NCBI RefSeq assembly: GCF_011764565.1
Contig: NZ_AP022871.1
Span: 7,316,320-7,380,319, forward strand
Length of the DNA: 64,000 bases
Direction: 5' to 3'
From: Phytohabitans suffuscus
Lineage (GTDB): Bacteria > Actinomycetota > Actinomycetes > Mycobacteriales > Micromonosporaceae
The notes beneath the pieces are model-generated. The model ran no database searches. It was not told where the DNA came from and saw only the letters and a list, made by a program, of their open reading frames with translations. Each line of letters opens with the position of its first letter. Position 1 is the first letter of the stretch. The translations under genes were made by a program, and so were the position numbers. Of the stretch, positions 43,269 through 50,800 are shown one piece after another.

Positions 43269-44516
43269 CTACTTCTCCTTCGTGCTCGGCCGGTGCTTGC
43301 CGGCCATGGACATGTGTGCCGGGAGCGGGATCGGCCGTCCGGGCAGCAGCAGGTGCCAGTACAGCCAGCGGAACGCGAGCTTTCCCCAGTGGTTGCGGGC
43401 CGTCTCCTTCAGCAGCGCGAACGGCCCCACCAGCGGCGCGGGGTACGTGCCGGGCAGCGGCTCGGTGTCGTAGTTGAAGTCGATGAGCAGCCCCTTGCCG
43501 TCGCCGGACTCGACGAAGCAGTTGGCGTGGCCGTCGAACCGGCCGGTCATCTGCTGGCCGTCGACATGCTGGCGGAAGTTGTCGGCGAACACGTCCACCG
43601 AGAAGTGGGCCACCGAACCGGCCTTGGAGGTGGGGATGTCGTTGGCGTCCCCGATGGCGAAGATGTTGTCGTGCTCGGTGGACCGCAGGGTGTGCCGGTC
43701 CACGGGCACGTAGTTGAGCTCGTCGCCCAGCCCGGAGCGGGCGATGTAGTCCGCGCCCATGTTCAGCGGCACGGTGACCAGCAGGTCGAACGGAACCTCC
43801 CGCTCGTCGTAGGAGACCAGGGCCTTCGACTCCCCGTCGACGCGCTCGACGAGGAAGTCCGGCTCCACGACGATTCCCCGCTCGTCCAACATGGAGCCCA
43901 GGCGCGCCGACGCGATCGGCTTGGTGAAGGCGCCGGGCAGGGGAGTGGCGTAGACGATCTCCACGCGGTCGCGGACGCCCCGGCGGCGTAGGTACGCCTC
44001 GGCGAGGAACGCGAACTCCAGCGGTGCCACCGGACACTTGATGGGCATGTCCACGATGTGCACCACCAGCCGTCCGCCGTCGAACCGCTCCATCGCCCGG
44101 GTCAGCGCGGTCGCGCCGTCGAGGCTGTAGAAGTCGAAGACGGCGGTGCGCCACAGTGGACCCAGCATGCCCGGCGTCTGGTCCGGGCGTGGGGTGGTGC
44201 CGGTCGCGATGACCAGGTAGTCGTAGGGAAGGCGGCGCCCGCCGGTCAGCAGCACCTCGTTCGCGGCGGTGTCGACCCGGTCCACCTCCCCGAGGACGAG
44301 GTCGACCCCGGCGGGCAGGAAGCGCCGTCGCGGTTTGACGACCTGGCCGGGCTGGTAGGTGCCGAACGGGATGAACAGAAACCCGGGCTGGTAGACGTGG
44401 GTGTCGTCCTGGTCGACCACGGTGATCTGCCACCGCGCCCGGTCCAGCCGTCGCCGTAGTCTGTTGACGACCATGGTGCCGGCCGTGCCCGCTCCGAGGA
44501 CCACGAGCCGTCTCAT
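43269..44516 (-). CDS. sqr: sulfide:quinone oxidoreductase-like flavoprotein
   Basis: A 415-residue FAD-dependent oxidoreductase beginning RRLVVLGAGTAGTMVVNRL, with the second dinucleotide region near LPYDYLVIATGTTPRPDQ and the FAD-closing FAIGDANDIPTSKAGSVAHF. Two conserved cysteines in IKCPVAPLEF and HANCFVESG match the sulfide-reactive pair of sulfide:quinone oxidoreductases. The C-terminal amphipathic part (LAFRWLYWHLLLPGRPIP) would bind the membrane. It should oxidise sulfide to persulfide/polysulfide and reduce quinone. GAGGAGG precedes the ATG. A CstR-type palindrome stands directly upstream, and TusE and DsrE genes follow. Confidence 0.87.
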   Translation of the reverse strand: MRRLVVLGAGTAGTMVVNRLRRRLDRARWQITVVDQDDTHVYQPGFLFIPFGTYQPGQVVKPRRRFLPAGVDLVLGEVDRVDTAANEVLLTGGRRLPYDYLVIATGTTPRPDQTPGMLGPLWRTAVFDFYSLDGATALTRAMERFDGGRLVVHIVDMPIKCPVAPLEFAFLAEAYLRRRGVRDRVEIVYATPLPGAFTKPIASARLGSMLDERGIVVEPDFLVERVDGESKALVSYDEREVPFDLLVTVPLNMGADYIARSGLGDELNYVPVDRHTLRSTEHDNIFAIGDANDIPTSKAGSVAHFSVDVFADNFRQHVDGQQMTGRFDGHANCFVESGDGKGLLIDFNYDTEPLPGTYPAPLVGPFALLKETARNHWGKLAFRWLYWHLLLPGRPIPLPAHMSMAGKHRPSTKEK

Positions 44517-44530
44517 CTCGGCCTCCTCGC

Positions 44531-44546
44531 ATACCCCCGGTGGTAT
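44531..44546. promoter_or_regulatory. CsoR/CstR-type palindrome upstream of the sulfide oxidation operon
   Basis: ATACC-CCCGGT-GGTAT is an inverted repeat with the TACC/GGTA half-sites and C-rich left arm typical of operators bound by the CsoR-family copper sensor and its persulfide-sensing relative CstR. It lies directly before the ribosome site of the sulfide:quinone oxidoreductase gene, where a repressor would block transcription. The repressor gene is not in the window; the link is inference. Confidence 0.5.
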
Positions 44547-44587
44547 CTCTTCAGCGCCAACGTATGGCGGTCGCGACGGCGGGTGCA

Positions 44588-44602
44588 GGGTCGGAAGTCC
44601 CC
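44588..44602. promoter_or_regulatory. DosR-like box upstream of the sulfide oxidation operon
   Basis: GGGTCGGAAGTCCCC (reverse complement GGGGACTTCCGACCC) carries the classical GGGACTT half-site. It is 72 bp upstream of the minus-strand flavoprotein start. Confidence 0.5.
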
Positions 44603-44647
44603 GCTGTTCCTGCCGTACGACCAGGGGCTGGAGGACGGGTCGGCGGG

Positions 44648-44842
44648 CTACGCCGCCGTGTCGTGGCCGCCTTCTGGCGGTTTCCGGTCACGTTCGCGCT
44701 CCGGGCGGCGGGCGCCGCCGTACAGCAGGGCGCCGACGAAGCGGGCGATCACGTCCGCTCGCCGCTCGGGCGACTGGTCGCGGTTGGCGGCCGCGTCGTG
44801 CCGCGCCTCACGGTTGGCGTCGCAGCGCTCCTTCTCATTCAT
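44648..44842 (-). CDS. small hydrophilic protein of unknown function
   Basis: A 64-residue protein starting MNEKERCDANREARHDAAAN, very rich in Arg, Asp, Glu and Ala, with a short central hydrophobic stretch (IARFVGALLYGGA). No family recognised. The Shine-Dalgarno AAGGAGGT six bases before the ATG is close to perfect, which argues that it is a real gene. It is divergent from a stress-protein gene across a 185-bp region containing two tandem DosR-like boxes. Confidence 0.6.
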   Translation of the reverse strand: MNEKERCDANREARHDAAANRDQSPERRADVIARFVGALLYGGARRPERERDRKPPEGGHDTAA

Positions 44843-44939
44843 GGCGCACCTCCTTCGGTGCAAAAACCCCGTTGGGCGGCAACCGGAGGGGTTCGCCGCC
44901 CACACTCTTAAGCGTGTCCGCCGTGACCCGCGCGGGCAC

Positions 44940-44953
44940 GGGCCATGCGTCCC
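44940..44953. promoter_or_regulatory. DosR-like box 1 upstream of stress-protein gene
   Basis: GGGCCATGCGTCCC is the first of two tandem boxes in the region between the divergent small gene and the stress-protein gene. Centre-to-centre distance to the next box is about 20 bp, two helical turns. Confidence 0.5.
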
Positions 44954-44959
44954 GGGGGC

Positions 44960-44974
44960 GGGACCAACCGGCCC
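44960..44974. promoter_or_regulatory. DosR-like box 2 upstream of stress-protein gene
   Basis: GGGACCAACCGGCCC lies 54 bp before the stress-protein start codon and pairs with box 1 in the tandem arrangement seen at strongly DosR-regulated promoters. Confidence 0.55.
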
Positions 44975-45027
44975 TGCTTGATCAGGTGCGATACCGCGCA
45001 GGCTGGGCACATAAGGGGGTGGACGTC

Positions 45028-45899
45028 ATGACAACTCCCGTCGTCGTCGGTGTCGACGGCTCACCGGCCAGCACCGTGGCGGTAGCCCTCGCGGTGCGCA
45101 CGGCCGTGGAGCGGCATCGCCCGGTCCGGGTCGTACACGCGTTCGTGTGGCCATTGCTGCACGCGCCCTCGGGCCGTCGCCCTACGGCCCGCCCGAAGGC
45201 GGCCTGCGCAACGCCGCGGACCTGATCGTCCGTGACGCCGTGGCCTACGCCGGGCGGTGTGACCCGAGGGTGAGCGTGTCCGGCGAGGTGGTCACCGGGG
45301 GAATCTCCGCCGTGCTGATCGGCGAGTCGCGGCGGGCCTTCGCCGTCGTACTCGGGGATCGCGGCCTCGGCGGGTTCACCGGCCTGCTCGTCGGGTCGGT
45401 GGCGGTGCAGGTGACCGCCCACGCCCGCTGTCCGGTACTGATCGCTCGCGGTACCGCGCGGGAGAACGGGCCGGTCGTCGTCGGCGTGGACGGCTCACCC
45501 CACTCGGACCGCGCGGTCGCGTTCGCGGCTGAGGAGGCCGTGTTGCGCAAGACCGACCTCCGCGCGGTGCACGCCTGGACCGGACCTGCCAGCACCCGCG
45601 CCGGGGACATGCTGCCACTGGTGTACGACCCTGAGCTCGTCGGCGAGGACGAGTCCCGCCTGCTGTCCGAGGCGACCGCGGGCCTCACCGAACGCCACCC
45701 CGACCTGTTGGTGGCGCACCGGGTGGTGCGCGGCCGGGCGGCGCGGACACTGATCGGCCAGTCGCACGGCGCACAGCTGGTGGTCGTCGGCGCGCGCGGC
45801 CGGGGCGGCTTCACCGGGCTCCTGCTGGGCTCGGTCAGCCAGGCCCTGCTGCACCATGCCGAGTGCCCGGTCGCAGTGGTCCGCGCCGCGGAGGTGTGA
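45028..45899 (+). CDS. universal stress protein, two UspA domains, frameshifted as given
   Basis: Tandem Usp domains: TTPVVVGVDGSPASTVAVAL and GPVVVGVDGSPHSDRAVAFA begin the two halves, and VVLGDRGLGGFTGLLVGSVA and VVGARGRGGFTGLLLGSVSQ are the ATP-binding ends. The frame breaks in the first domain at the CCC run 45166-45168; one added C restores LLHAPLGPSPYGPPEGGLRN and a protein of about 290 residues. The ATG follows AAGGGGGTGG. Two tandem DosR-like boxes lie upstream. A second Usp gene follows on the opposite strand, tail to tail. Confidence 0.88.
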
Positions 45900-45918
45900 C
45901 GCGCGGTGCACCTCGCCG

Positions 45919-46713
45919 TCAAACGGCGCGGACGGCTTTGACAAGGCGGTCGTCCGGTACCACCGCGACCGGGCACGCCGCCCGCGCGGTCAACGCCGCC
46001 AGGACCGGGTTGAAGGTCGCGCCGGAGACCACCATGAGCCGCGCCGAACGGGACGCCGCGCTGAGCACGATCGCCGCGTCCAAGCCGTGCCGCACGGACA
46101 GCCGCACAGGTACGTCCGGGTACTTGTCGGACCAGGTCGCCAGCAGATCGAGGAACAGGCCCTCCGCCGCGCTCACCCCACCGCGATCCGGCGACGCGGC
46201 GCCCAGCGGCGGCCAGAGGTGCATGGCGGTCAGCGGCGCGCGGCGCAGGTCAGCCTCCGCGAAACCGAACCGCAGGGCCGCCTCGGAGCCGGCCGTGCCA
46301 TCGACACCGACGACGACCGGCCCTCCCGGGACGGCGCTGTCCGGACAGATGAGAACCGGCACGGTGGCCGACCCGAGGACGGCGGCGGCGACCGCTCGCG
46401 GGTCGTGCCGCCCCGCTCGCCGTCCGCGCCGGTGGCCCAGCACCAGCAGGCCCGCGCCGGCAGCACGTGCGGCCAGCGTCGCCGCGGGGTCGCCACCGAG
46501 CGGCTCGGCACGGACGGGAAGGGCGGGACGAGCCGCCCGTACCCGCGCGACCGCGCTGGAAAGTACGCTCGACCTCGTGCCGGCGGACACGTGCACCAGG
46601 GTGAGAGGGGCCGACCGCAGCACCGCCTCGTCGGACGCCAGATCCAGGACGGCCGCGGGATCGGGCGGATCGTCGACGCCGGCGACGATCTCTCGTACGG
46701 GCTCGCCTGGCAT
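45919..46713 (-). CDS. universal stress protein, two UspA domains
   Basis: A 264-residue tandem Usp. The first domain (EIVAGVDDPPDPAAVLDLAS, LVLGHRRGRRAG) is divergent in its nucleotide loop, and the second (GPVVVGVDGTAGSEAALRFG ... LMVVSGATFNPVLAALTARA) lacks the usual Gly-x2-Gly-x9-Gly ending. ATP binding is therefore doubtful, unlike in the neighbouring Usp proteins. ATG 46713 is preceded by GGAGGTGCGCG. A DosR-like palindrome stands 56 bp upstream. It converges on the preceding Usp gene. Confidence 0.85.
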   Translation of the reverse strand: MPGEPVREIVAGVDDPPDPAAVLDLASDEAVLRSAPLTLVHVSAGTRSSVLSSAVARVRAARPALPVRAEPLGGDPAATLAARAAGAGLLVLGHRRGRRAGRHDPRAVAAAVLGSATVPVLICPDSAVPGGPVVVGVDGTAGSEAALRFGFAEADLRRAPLTAMHLWPPLGAASPDRGGVSAAEGLFLDLLATWSDKYPDVPVRLSVRHGLDAAIVLSAASRSARLMVVSGATFNPVLAALTARAACPVAVVPDDRLVKAVRAV

Positions 46714-46768
46714 CGCGCACCTCCGCCGTCTCTCCTTCCAGCGTCGCCCGCCGGCGGCCGGCGGAACA

Positions 46769-46781
46769 GGGCCAAGGGCCC
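46769..46781. promoter_or_regulatory. DosR-like box upstream of stress-protein gene
   Basis: GGGCCAAGGGCCC is a perfect 5-3-5 palindrome, 56 bp before the minus-strand stress-protein start, closely related to the box at 28370-28382. Confidence 0.5.
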
Positions 46782-46995
46782 GCCAGACGTGCGCCGTTGG
46801 ACCCCCGCCTCGGTGTCCGGGTGACTCTGGGAGCGCAAAGCCCGGCGGCGCAGGCTGTACGCGGAGCGGTGGCGAGGCCGCCGAGCGGGCGACCGCGACG
46901 GCGTCGCGGCACCGCACGGGCGACTTTCGGGATTGGGCCGCAATCGATGCCTGGGCCGGTCACACAGCCCAGGAGCCGCAGGGAGTGTGACGACG

Positions 46996-47253
46996 ATGTA
47001 CTGGTACGACCACGGCATGAACGGCTGGGGGTCCGCCCTCATGGGCCTCAACATGCTGCTGTTCTGGGGTGTCCTGGTCGCTGGCGGCATCCTGCTGTAC
47101 CGCTGGCTGCGCCGCGACGAGCCGTCCGGTGAGAGCACGCCGCGCCTCGCCACCTTCACCGCCCGCCGCCTGCTCGCCGAGCGATACGCGCGGGGTGAGA
47201 TCGACGACGAGGAGTACCAGCGGCGTCTGTCCACACTGGGCAGGCAGTCATGA
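46996..47253 (+). CDS. SHOCT-domain small membrane protein
   Basis: An 85-residue protein with one membrane helix (GLNMLLFWGVLVAGGILLYR) and a C-terminal SHOCT motif (LLAERYARGEIDDEEYQRRL). The N-terminus MYWYDHGMNGWG is His/Met/aromatic-rich, as in small proteins found beside copper-handling genes. It overlaps the CueP-like gene by four bases (ATGA), so the two are probably translated together and may both serve copper or envelope stress. The function of SHOCT domains is not established. Confidence 0.82.
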   Translation: MYWYDHGMNGWGSALMGLNMLLFWGVLVAGGILLYRWLRRDEPSGESTPRLATFTARRLLAERYARGEIDDEEYQRRLSTLGRQS

Positions 47254-47840
47254 ACGGGGTGCGAGGGCTCGTCGTCGCCGCGATCGCGGCGCTCGTCGTC
47301 ACCGGATGCTCGTCCACTCAGGACCGCGGACCCACCGCGACGCCGACGGGCGGTGGCTCGATCCTCGCCGCGTACGGCCTGGCCGGTCTCGACGCGCGGC
47401 AGGTGATCGACCGGCTGGACCGCACACCGGTCGCCGACCGCCAGCAGGACCTACGAGCGTCGGTCCGCCCCGGGCAGTTGCTGCTCACCGACTCCCGGTC
47501 CGGCGCGTCGACGGCCCTGGACCTGCCCGCCGGCGAGTTCTACCTGTCGATGGCGCCGTATGTGAACGACACCCACGACTGCTTCCACCACAGCCTCACC
47601 ACGTGCCGTGGTGAGCTGGCCGGGAAGCAGATCCACGTATCCATCACCAACCGGGCGACCGGACAGGTGCTGGTCGACGCGACCACCACGACGTTCGACA
47701 ACGGCTTCGCCGGCTTCTGGCTGCCCAGCGGCATCGAGGCGACCGTGTCGATCCAGTACGGCGGGCGGACGGCCGCCGCGGACGTGTCCACCGGGTCCGC
47801 CGATCCGACCTGCCTCACCACGCTGCACCTGGCCGCGTAA
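47250..47840 (+). CDS. cueP: CueP-family copper-binding lipoprotein
   Basis: A 196-residue exported protein with a lipobox (LVVTGC) and the CueP pattern: ILAAYGLAGLDARQVIDRLD, ASVRPGQLLLTDSRS, FYLSMAPYVNDTHDCFHHSL, TTCRGEL, NGFAGFWLPSG and the final PTCLTTLHL. CueP of Salmonella binds periplasmic copper through conserved Cys/His residues and helps load superoxide dismutase; the cysteines and histidines are kept here. In a Gram-positive host it would be anchored outside the membrane by its lipidated cysteine. It follows the SHOCT gene with an ATGA overlap. Confidence 0.88.
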   Translation: MNGVRGLVVAAIAALVVTGCSSTQDRGPTATPTGGGSILAAYGLAGLDARQVIDRLDRTPVADRQQDLRASVRPGQLLLTDSRSGASTALDLPAGEFYLSMAPYVNDTHDCFHHSLTTCRGELAGKQIHVSITNRATGQVLVDATTTTFDNGFAGFWLPSGIEATVSIQYGGRTAAADVSTGSADPTCLTTLHLAA

Positions 47841-47860
47841 CCAAGGATCCGGAGGCCGCG

Positions 47861-48130
47861 TCACCGCTCCAGGCTCACGTGGTGGTGCGTGGCCTCCTCC
47901 AGGTCGCCCGCCGCGGCGACGAGCAGTCGGTGTCCCAGCTCCGACAACGCCCGCGACACCGCGATCTCGTCGCCGATCTCGGGGATGTCCGGCTCGTCCG
48001 GGCGCAGCCGGGCCTGACCGGTGCCGACCAGGTCGTCCCGGATCTCGTCGTACAGCTGCGCCTCGGCATAGGTCCGGTTGTCGACCTCCCCGATGAGGAT
48101 CTCCACGTTCCAGCGCTTCATCGCGGTCAT
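47861..48130 (-). CDS. DUF1876 (dsRBD-like) domain protein
   Basis: An 89-residue protein beginning MTAMKRWNVEILIGEVDNRT, with EAQLYDEIRDDLVGTGQARL and DIPEIGDEIAVSRALSELGHR, the standard pattern of the actinobacterial DUF1876 family (Rv1738/Rv2632c-like), whose members fold like hibernation-promoting or dsRNA-binding proteins. Rv1738 is strongly induced by hypoxia through DosR, so its presence here supports the island's identity. GGAGG precedes ATG 48130. A second copy is encoded at 53727. A role in stalling ribosomes during dormancy has been suggested for the family. Confidence 0.88.
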   Translation of the reverse strand: MTAMKRWNVEILIGEVDNRTYAEAQLYDEIRDDLVGTGQARLRPDEPDIPEIGDEIAVSRALSELGHRLLVAAAGDLEEATHHHVSLER

Positions 48131-48271
48131 CTCGGCCTCCCTTGACCTCTTCGCCGCTCCTGCGCTCCCGAGTACGCGCCCGAGCGCTCCTGCGCTCTGT
48201 GAACGTAACGCCGCGTCCGGATCCGCTGTAGGGCCGACGGTCAGGCACCTCCGTGACCTTCGACGCGCGAC

Positions 48272-48283
48272 GGACTGTCGTCC
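48272..48283. promoter_or_regulatory. DosR-like box upstream of single-domain stress-protein gene
   Basis: GGACTGTCGTCC (GGAC-N4-GTCC) lies between the divergent DUF1876 and stress-protein genes, 84 bp before the latter's start. It is close to the mycobacterial GGGACTNNNGTCCC pattern. Confidence 0.4.
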
Positions 48284-48366
48284 TCCGCCGCCGGGTCCTC
48301 CGCCCCTGTGTCGCCGACCGCTCGGCCGCTTAGCGTCGAGACGTGGAACCACCTGAAGGGGAAGCC

Positions 48367-48876
48367 ATGCGTCGCCAGAGTCCCGGCCGGGTCATCGTCG
48401 GAGTGGACGGCTCGCTCGCCGGCCTGCGCGCGCTGCGCCTCGCGGTCGCCGAGGCCCGCCACCGCGGCGTCGTGCTGCACGCGGTGCGGGTGTGGAGCTG
48501 CGACTCCTCCTGGCAGGGCGGCGCCGCCGGTTGCGACGGTGAGATCGGCCAGCAGGCGCGGGCCGAGGCGGTCGCGGCGTTCGGCGCCGCGATGGGCGCA
48601 CTCCCCGTCGACGTGCAGGTGGTCATCGCACCCGTCGCCGGGCGGCCGTGGGGCGCGCTGGTCGACTACGCCCACCGCGACAGCGACCTGCTCTTCGTCG
48701 GCAACTCCCAGCGGCACTGGTGGCGACGGCTGTTCCGGCCGTCGACCGCGCGCTACTGCGCCGCACGCGCGTCCTGCCCGGTCGTCGTCGTCCCGGCCGA
48801 GTCCTTCGTGAGGGACGGGTCAAGCCGCCGGCAGGCCCGAGCGATCATCCGGGACCTCTCCGCACTGGGTGGCTGA
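48367..48876 (+). CDS. universal stress protein, single domain
   Basis: A 169-residue single UspA domain: PGRVIVGVDGSLAGLRALRL at the start and LLFVGNSQRHWWRRLFRPST with CPVVVVPAE at the end. The ATP-binding loop glycines are replaced by WWRR, so nucleotide binding is unlikely. ATG 48367 follows AAGGGGAAG; a GTG at 48343 is possible. The 3' end overlaps the convergent three-helix-bundle gene by about 57 bp. Confidence 0.8.
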   Translation: MRRQSPGRVIVGVDGSLAGLRALRLAVAEARHRGVVLHAVRVWSCDSSWQGGAAGCDGEIGQQARAEAVAAFGAAMGALPVDVQVVIAPVAGRPWGALVDYAHRDSDLLFVGNSQRHWWRRLFRPSTARYCAARASCPVVVVPAESFVRDGSSRRQARAIIRDLSALGG

Positions 48877-49164
48877 GCCGCCTGGGCCGTCCTTTATGGA
48901 CATACCGGCGCCGGCGAGGGTCTCCTCGGCGGCCCGGCGGGGCAGCCGTACCGTGCGGGTTCGCGCCTCAGCGTCCAGGATTTCGCGGACGGCGCGCTCG
49001 GCCAGCACCGGCACGTAGGTGTGCACGCGGGCGCCGGCGAAACCGCGGTACACCTCGGCTATGACCTCGCGCACGCGCTCCGGGCCGTGGACGCCGGCGT
49101 ACCGGACGACGAGGCGGGCGCGAAGGCGTTCCCGCTCCTGGTCGTCCAGAAGCGCCTCGGGCAT
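48820..49164 (-). CDS. three-helix-bundle dimerisation domain protein
   Basis: A 114-residue protein: RLRARLVVRYAGVHGPERVR, EVIAEVYRGFAGARVHTYVP and VLAERAVREIL fit the small actinobacterial three-helix-bundle family often found near hypoxia-linked and PAS/arsenate-type genes. No catalytic motif. ATG 49164 follows GAGAGGA, 16 bp after the stop of the GltD-like gene, so it is probably the last gene of the ferredoxin oxidoreductase operon. The last 25 residues overlap the convergent stress-protein gene and look unstructured. Confidence 0.65.
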   Translation of the reverse strand: MPEALLDDQERERLRARLVVRYAGVHGPERVREVIAEVYRGFAGARVHTYVPVLAERAVREILDAEARTRTVRLPRRAAEETLAGAGMSIKDGPGGSATQCGEVPDDRSGLPAA

Positions 49165-49180
49165 GGTCGGTCCTCTCGGT

Positions 49181-50800
49181 TCAGGTGTCCTCCGGAACGA
49201 GGTCGATGGCGCCGCACGGGCACTCGGTGACGCAGATGCCGCATCCCTTACAGAAGTCCAGGTCGATCGCGTACCGCTCACCCGGCCCCAGCTTCACCAC
49301 GGCGTTGTCCGGGCAGACGCCGAAGCAGTTGTCGCACTCGAAGCAGTTGCCGCAGGACAGGCAGCGGCGCGCCTCGAACAGCGCGGACCCCTCGTCCAGG
49401 CCGCCGACCACCTCGTCGAAGGTGTCGACCCGCCGGGCGGCGTCCAGCGTCGGGCGCACCGTGGCCGGGGCGTCGCTGTAGTACCAGGTGTTGAGGCGCT
49501 CGAAGGTGGCCAGCGGGTGGCGCGGCGGCGGCACGTACGGCTGCCCGCGCAGCCAGCCGTCGATGTGCCGGGCCGCCTGCTTGCCATGCCCGACCGCGGC
49601 CGTGACGGTGCGCGGGGAGGGCACCATGTCGCCGCCGGCGAAGACACCCGGCTGACCGGTCATCATGTCGTCGCCGACCTGGACCACACCGTCCACGACC
49701 GAGACGTGGGGGAGGTGGGACACGACCGTCCGGTCCACGTCCTGCCCGATGGCCAGCACGACCGAGTCGGCGGTCAGCTCCTCGAACTCGCCGGTGGGCC
49801 GCGGGTATCCGCTCTCGTCCAGGCGCATCCTCTCCACCTTGACCGTGCCGCCGCCCGCCGCGGCGATCGTGGAGAGCCAGCGCATCCGCACGCCTTCCTG
49901 CTCGGCCTCGGCCACCTCGAAGGGCTGGGCCGGCATCCGCTCGCGGGTGCGCCGGTAGACGACGACGGCGTCGGTGGCGCCGAGCCTGCGGGCGGTGCGG
50001 GCCACGTCCATCGCGGTGTTGCCGCCGCCGTACACGACCACGCGCTGGCCGAGCATGGGCGGTTCGCCTTCGGCCACGTCGTGCAGCACCCGCAGCGCGT
50101 CGAGGATCCGGGCCGAGTCGCCGGCCGGGATCTCGGTGCGCCGGCTCAGCTGCGCGCCGACGGCGAGGAAGACCGCGTCGAACTCCCGCAGGGCCGCGCC
50201 GGCGTCGGGCACGGCGTGGGACAGCTCGATGGTCACGCCCATCGCGGCGATCCGGTCGATCTCGGCGTCCAGGACGTCCCGGGCCAGCCGGTACGCGGGG
50301 ATGCCGTAGCGCATCATGCCGCCCGCCCGGGACGCGGCGTCCCGGACGGTGACCTCGTGCCCGAGCAGCCGTAGGTGGTACGCGGCGGCCAGGCCGGACG
50401 GGCCGGCGCCGACGACCAGCACCCGCTTGCCCGAGGGCGGGGCGGTAACCGGCACGGTCCAGCCGCGGCGGATCGCCTCGTCGCCGAGGAACCGCTCGAC
50501 CGCGTTGATCCCGACGGCATCGTCGAGCTGGCCGCGGTTGCAGGCGGTCTGGCACGGGTGGTAGCAGACCCGACCCATGACGGCCGGGAACGGGTTGTCG
50601 CGCATCAGCGTGCGCCAGGCGGTCTCGTAGTCGCCGGACTCGGCGTGGTAGAGCCAGCCCTGCACGTTCTCCCCGGCGGGGCAGGCGTCGTTGCAGGGTG
50701 GGAGCCGGTCCAGGTAGACGGGGCGTTCGGTACGCCAGGCACCGGTCTTGTTTGCCAGGCTGCTGCCGACCCGCAGGGTGATGGCGAACGGTGGTTTCAT
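49181..50800 (-). CDS. GltD-like NAD(P)H:ferredoxin-type oxidoreductase with C-terminal iron-sulfur domain
   Basis: A 539-residue flavoprotein. Its N-terminal [4Fe-4S] region (CNDACPAGENVQGW, CYHPCQTACNR) and two dinucleotide domains (VLVVGAGPSGLAAAYHLRLL for FAD, VVVYGGGNTAMDVARTARRL for NAD(P)H) match glutamate-synthase small subunits. An added C-terminal part has CLSCGNCFECDNCFGVCP and CKGCGICVTECPCG, as in the delta ferredoxin subunit of 2-oxoacid oxidoreductases. It ends the gene series gamma-alpha-beta of such an oxidoreductase, overlapping the beta gene by ATGA, and so probably passes electrons between ferredoxin clusters and NAD(P)H. Confidence 0.88.
   Translation of the reverse strand: MKPPFAITLRVGSSLANKTGAWRTERPVYLDRLPPCNDACPAGENVQGWLYHAESGDYETAWRTLMRDNPFPAVMGRVCYHPCQTACNRGQLDDAVGINAVERFLGDEAIRRGWTVPVTAPPSGKRVLVVGAGPSGLAAAYHLRLLGHEVTVRDAASRAGGMMRYGIPAYRLARDVLDAEIDRIAAMGVTIELSHAVPDAGAALREFDAVFLAVGAQLSRRTEIPAGDSARILDALRVLHDVAEGEPPMLGQRVVVYGGGNTAMDVARTARRLGATDAVVVYRRTRERMPAQPFEVAEAEQEGVRMRWLSTIAAAGGGTVKVERMRLDESGYPRPTGEFEELTADSVVLAIGQDVDRTVVSHLPHVSVVDGVVQVGDDMMTGQPGVFAGGDMVPSPRTVTAAVGHGKQAARHIDGWLRGQPYVPPPRHPLATFERLNTWYYSDAPATVRPTLDAARRVDTFDEVVGGLDEGSALFEARRCLSCGNCFECDNCFGVCPDNAVVKLGPGERYAIDLDFCKGCGICVTECPCGAIDLVPEDT

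Noticed and set aside
46918..46935. GGGCGACTTTCGGG stretch before the SHOCT gene as a DosR-like box
   Set aside because: It lacks a matching right half-site; too weak to list.
48893..48905. GTCC-TTTAT-GGAC inverted repeat as a DosR-like site
   Set aside because: Half-sites are in the opposite orientation to the motif and it lies inside the end of a coding sequence.
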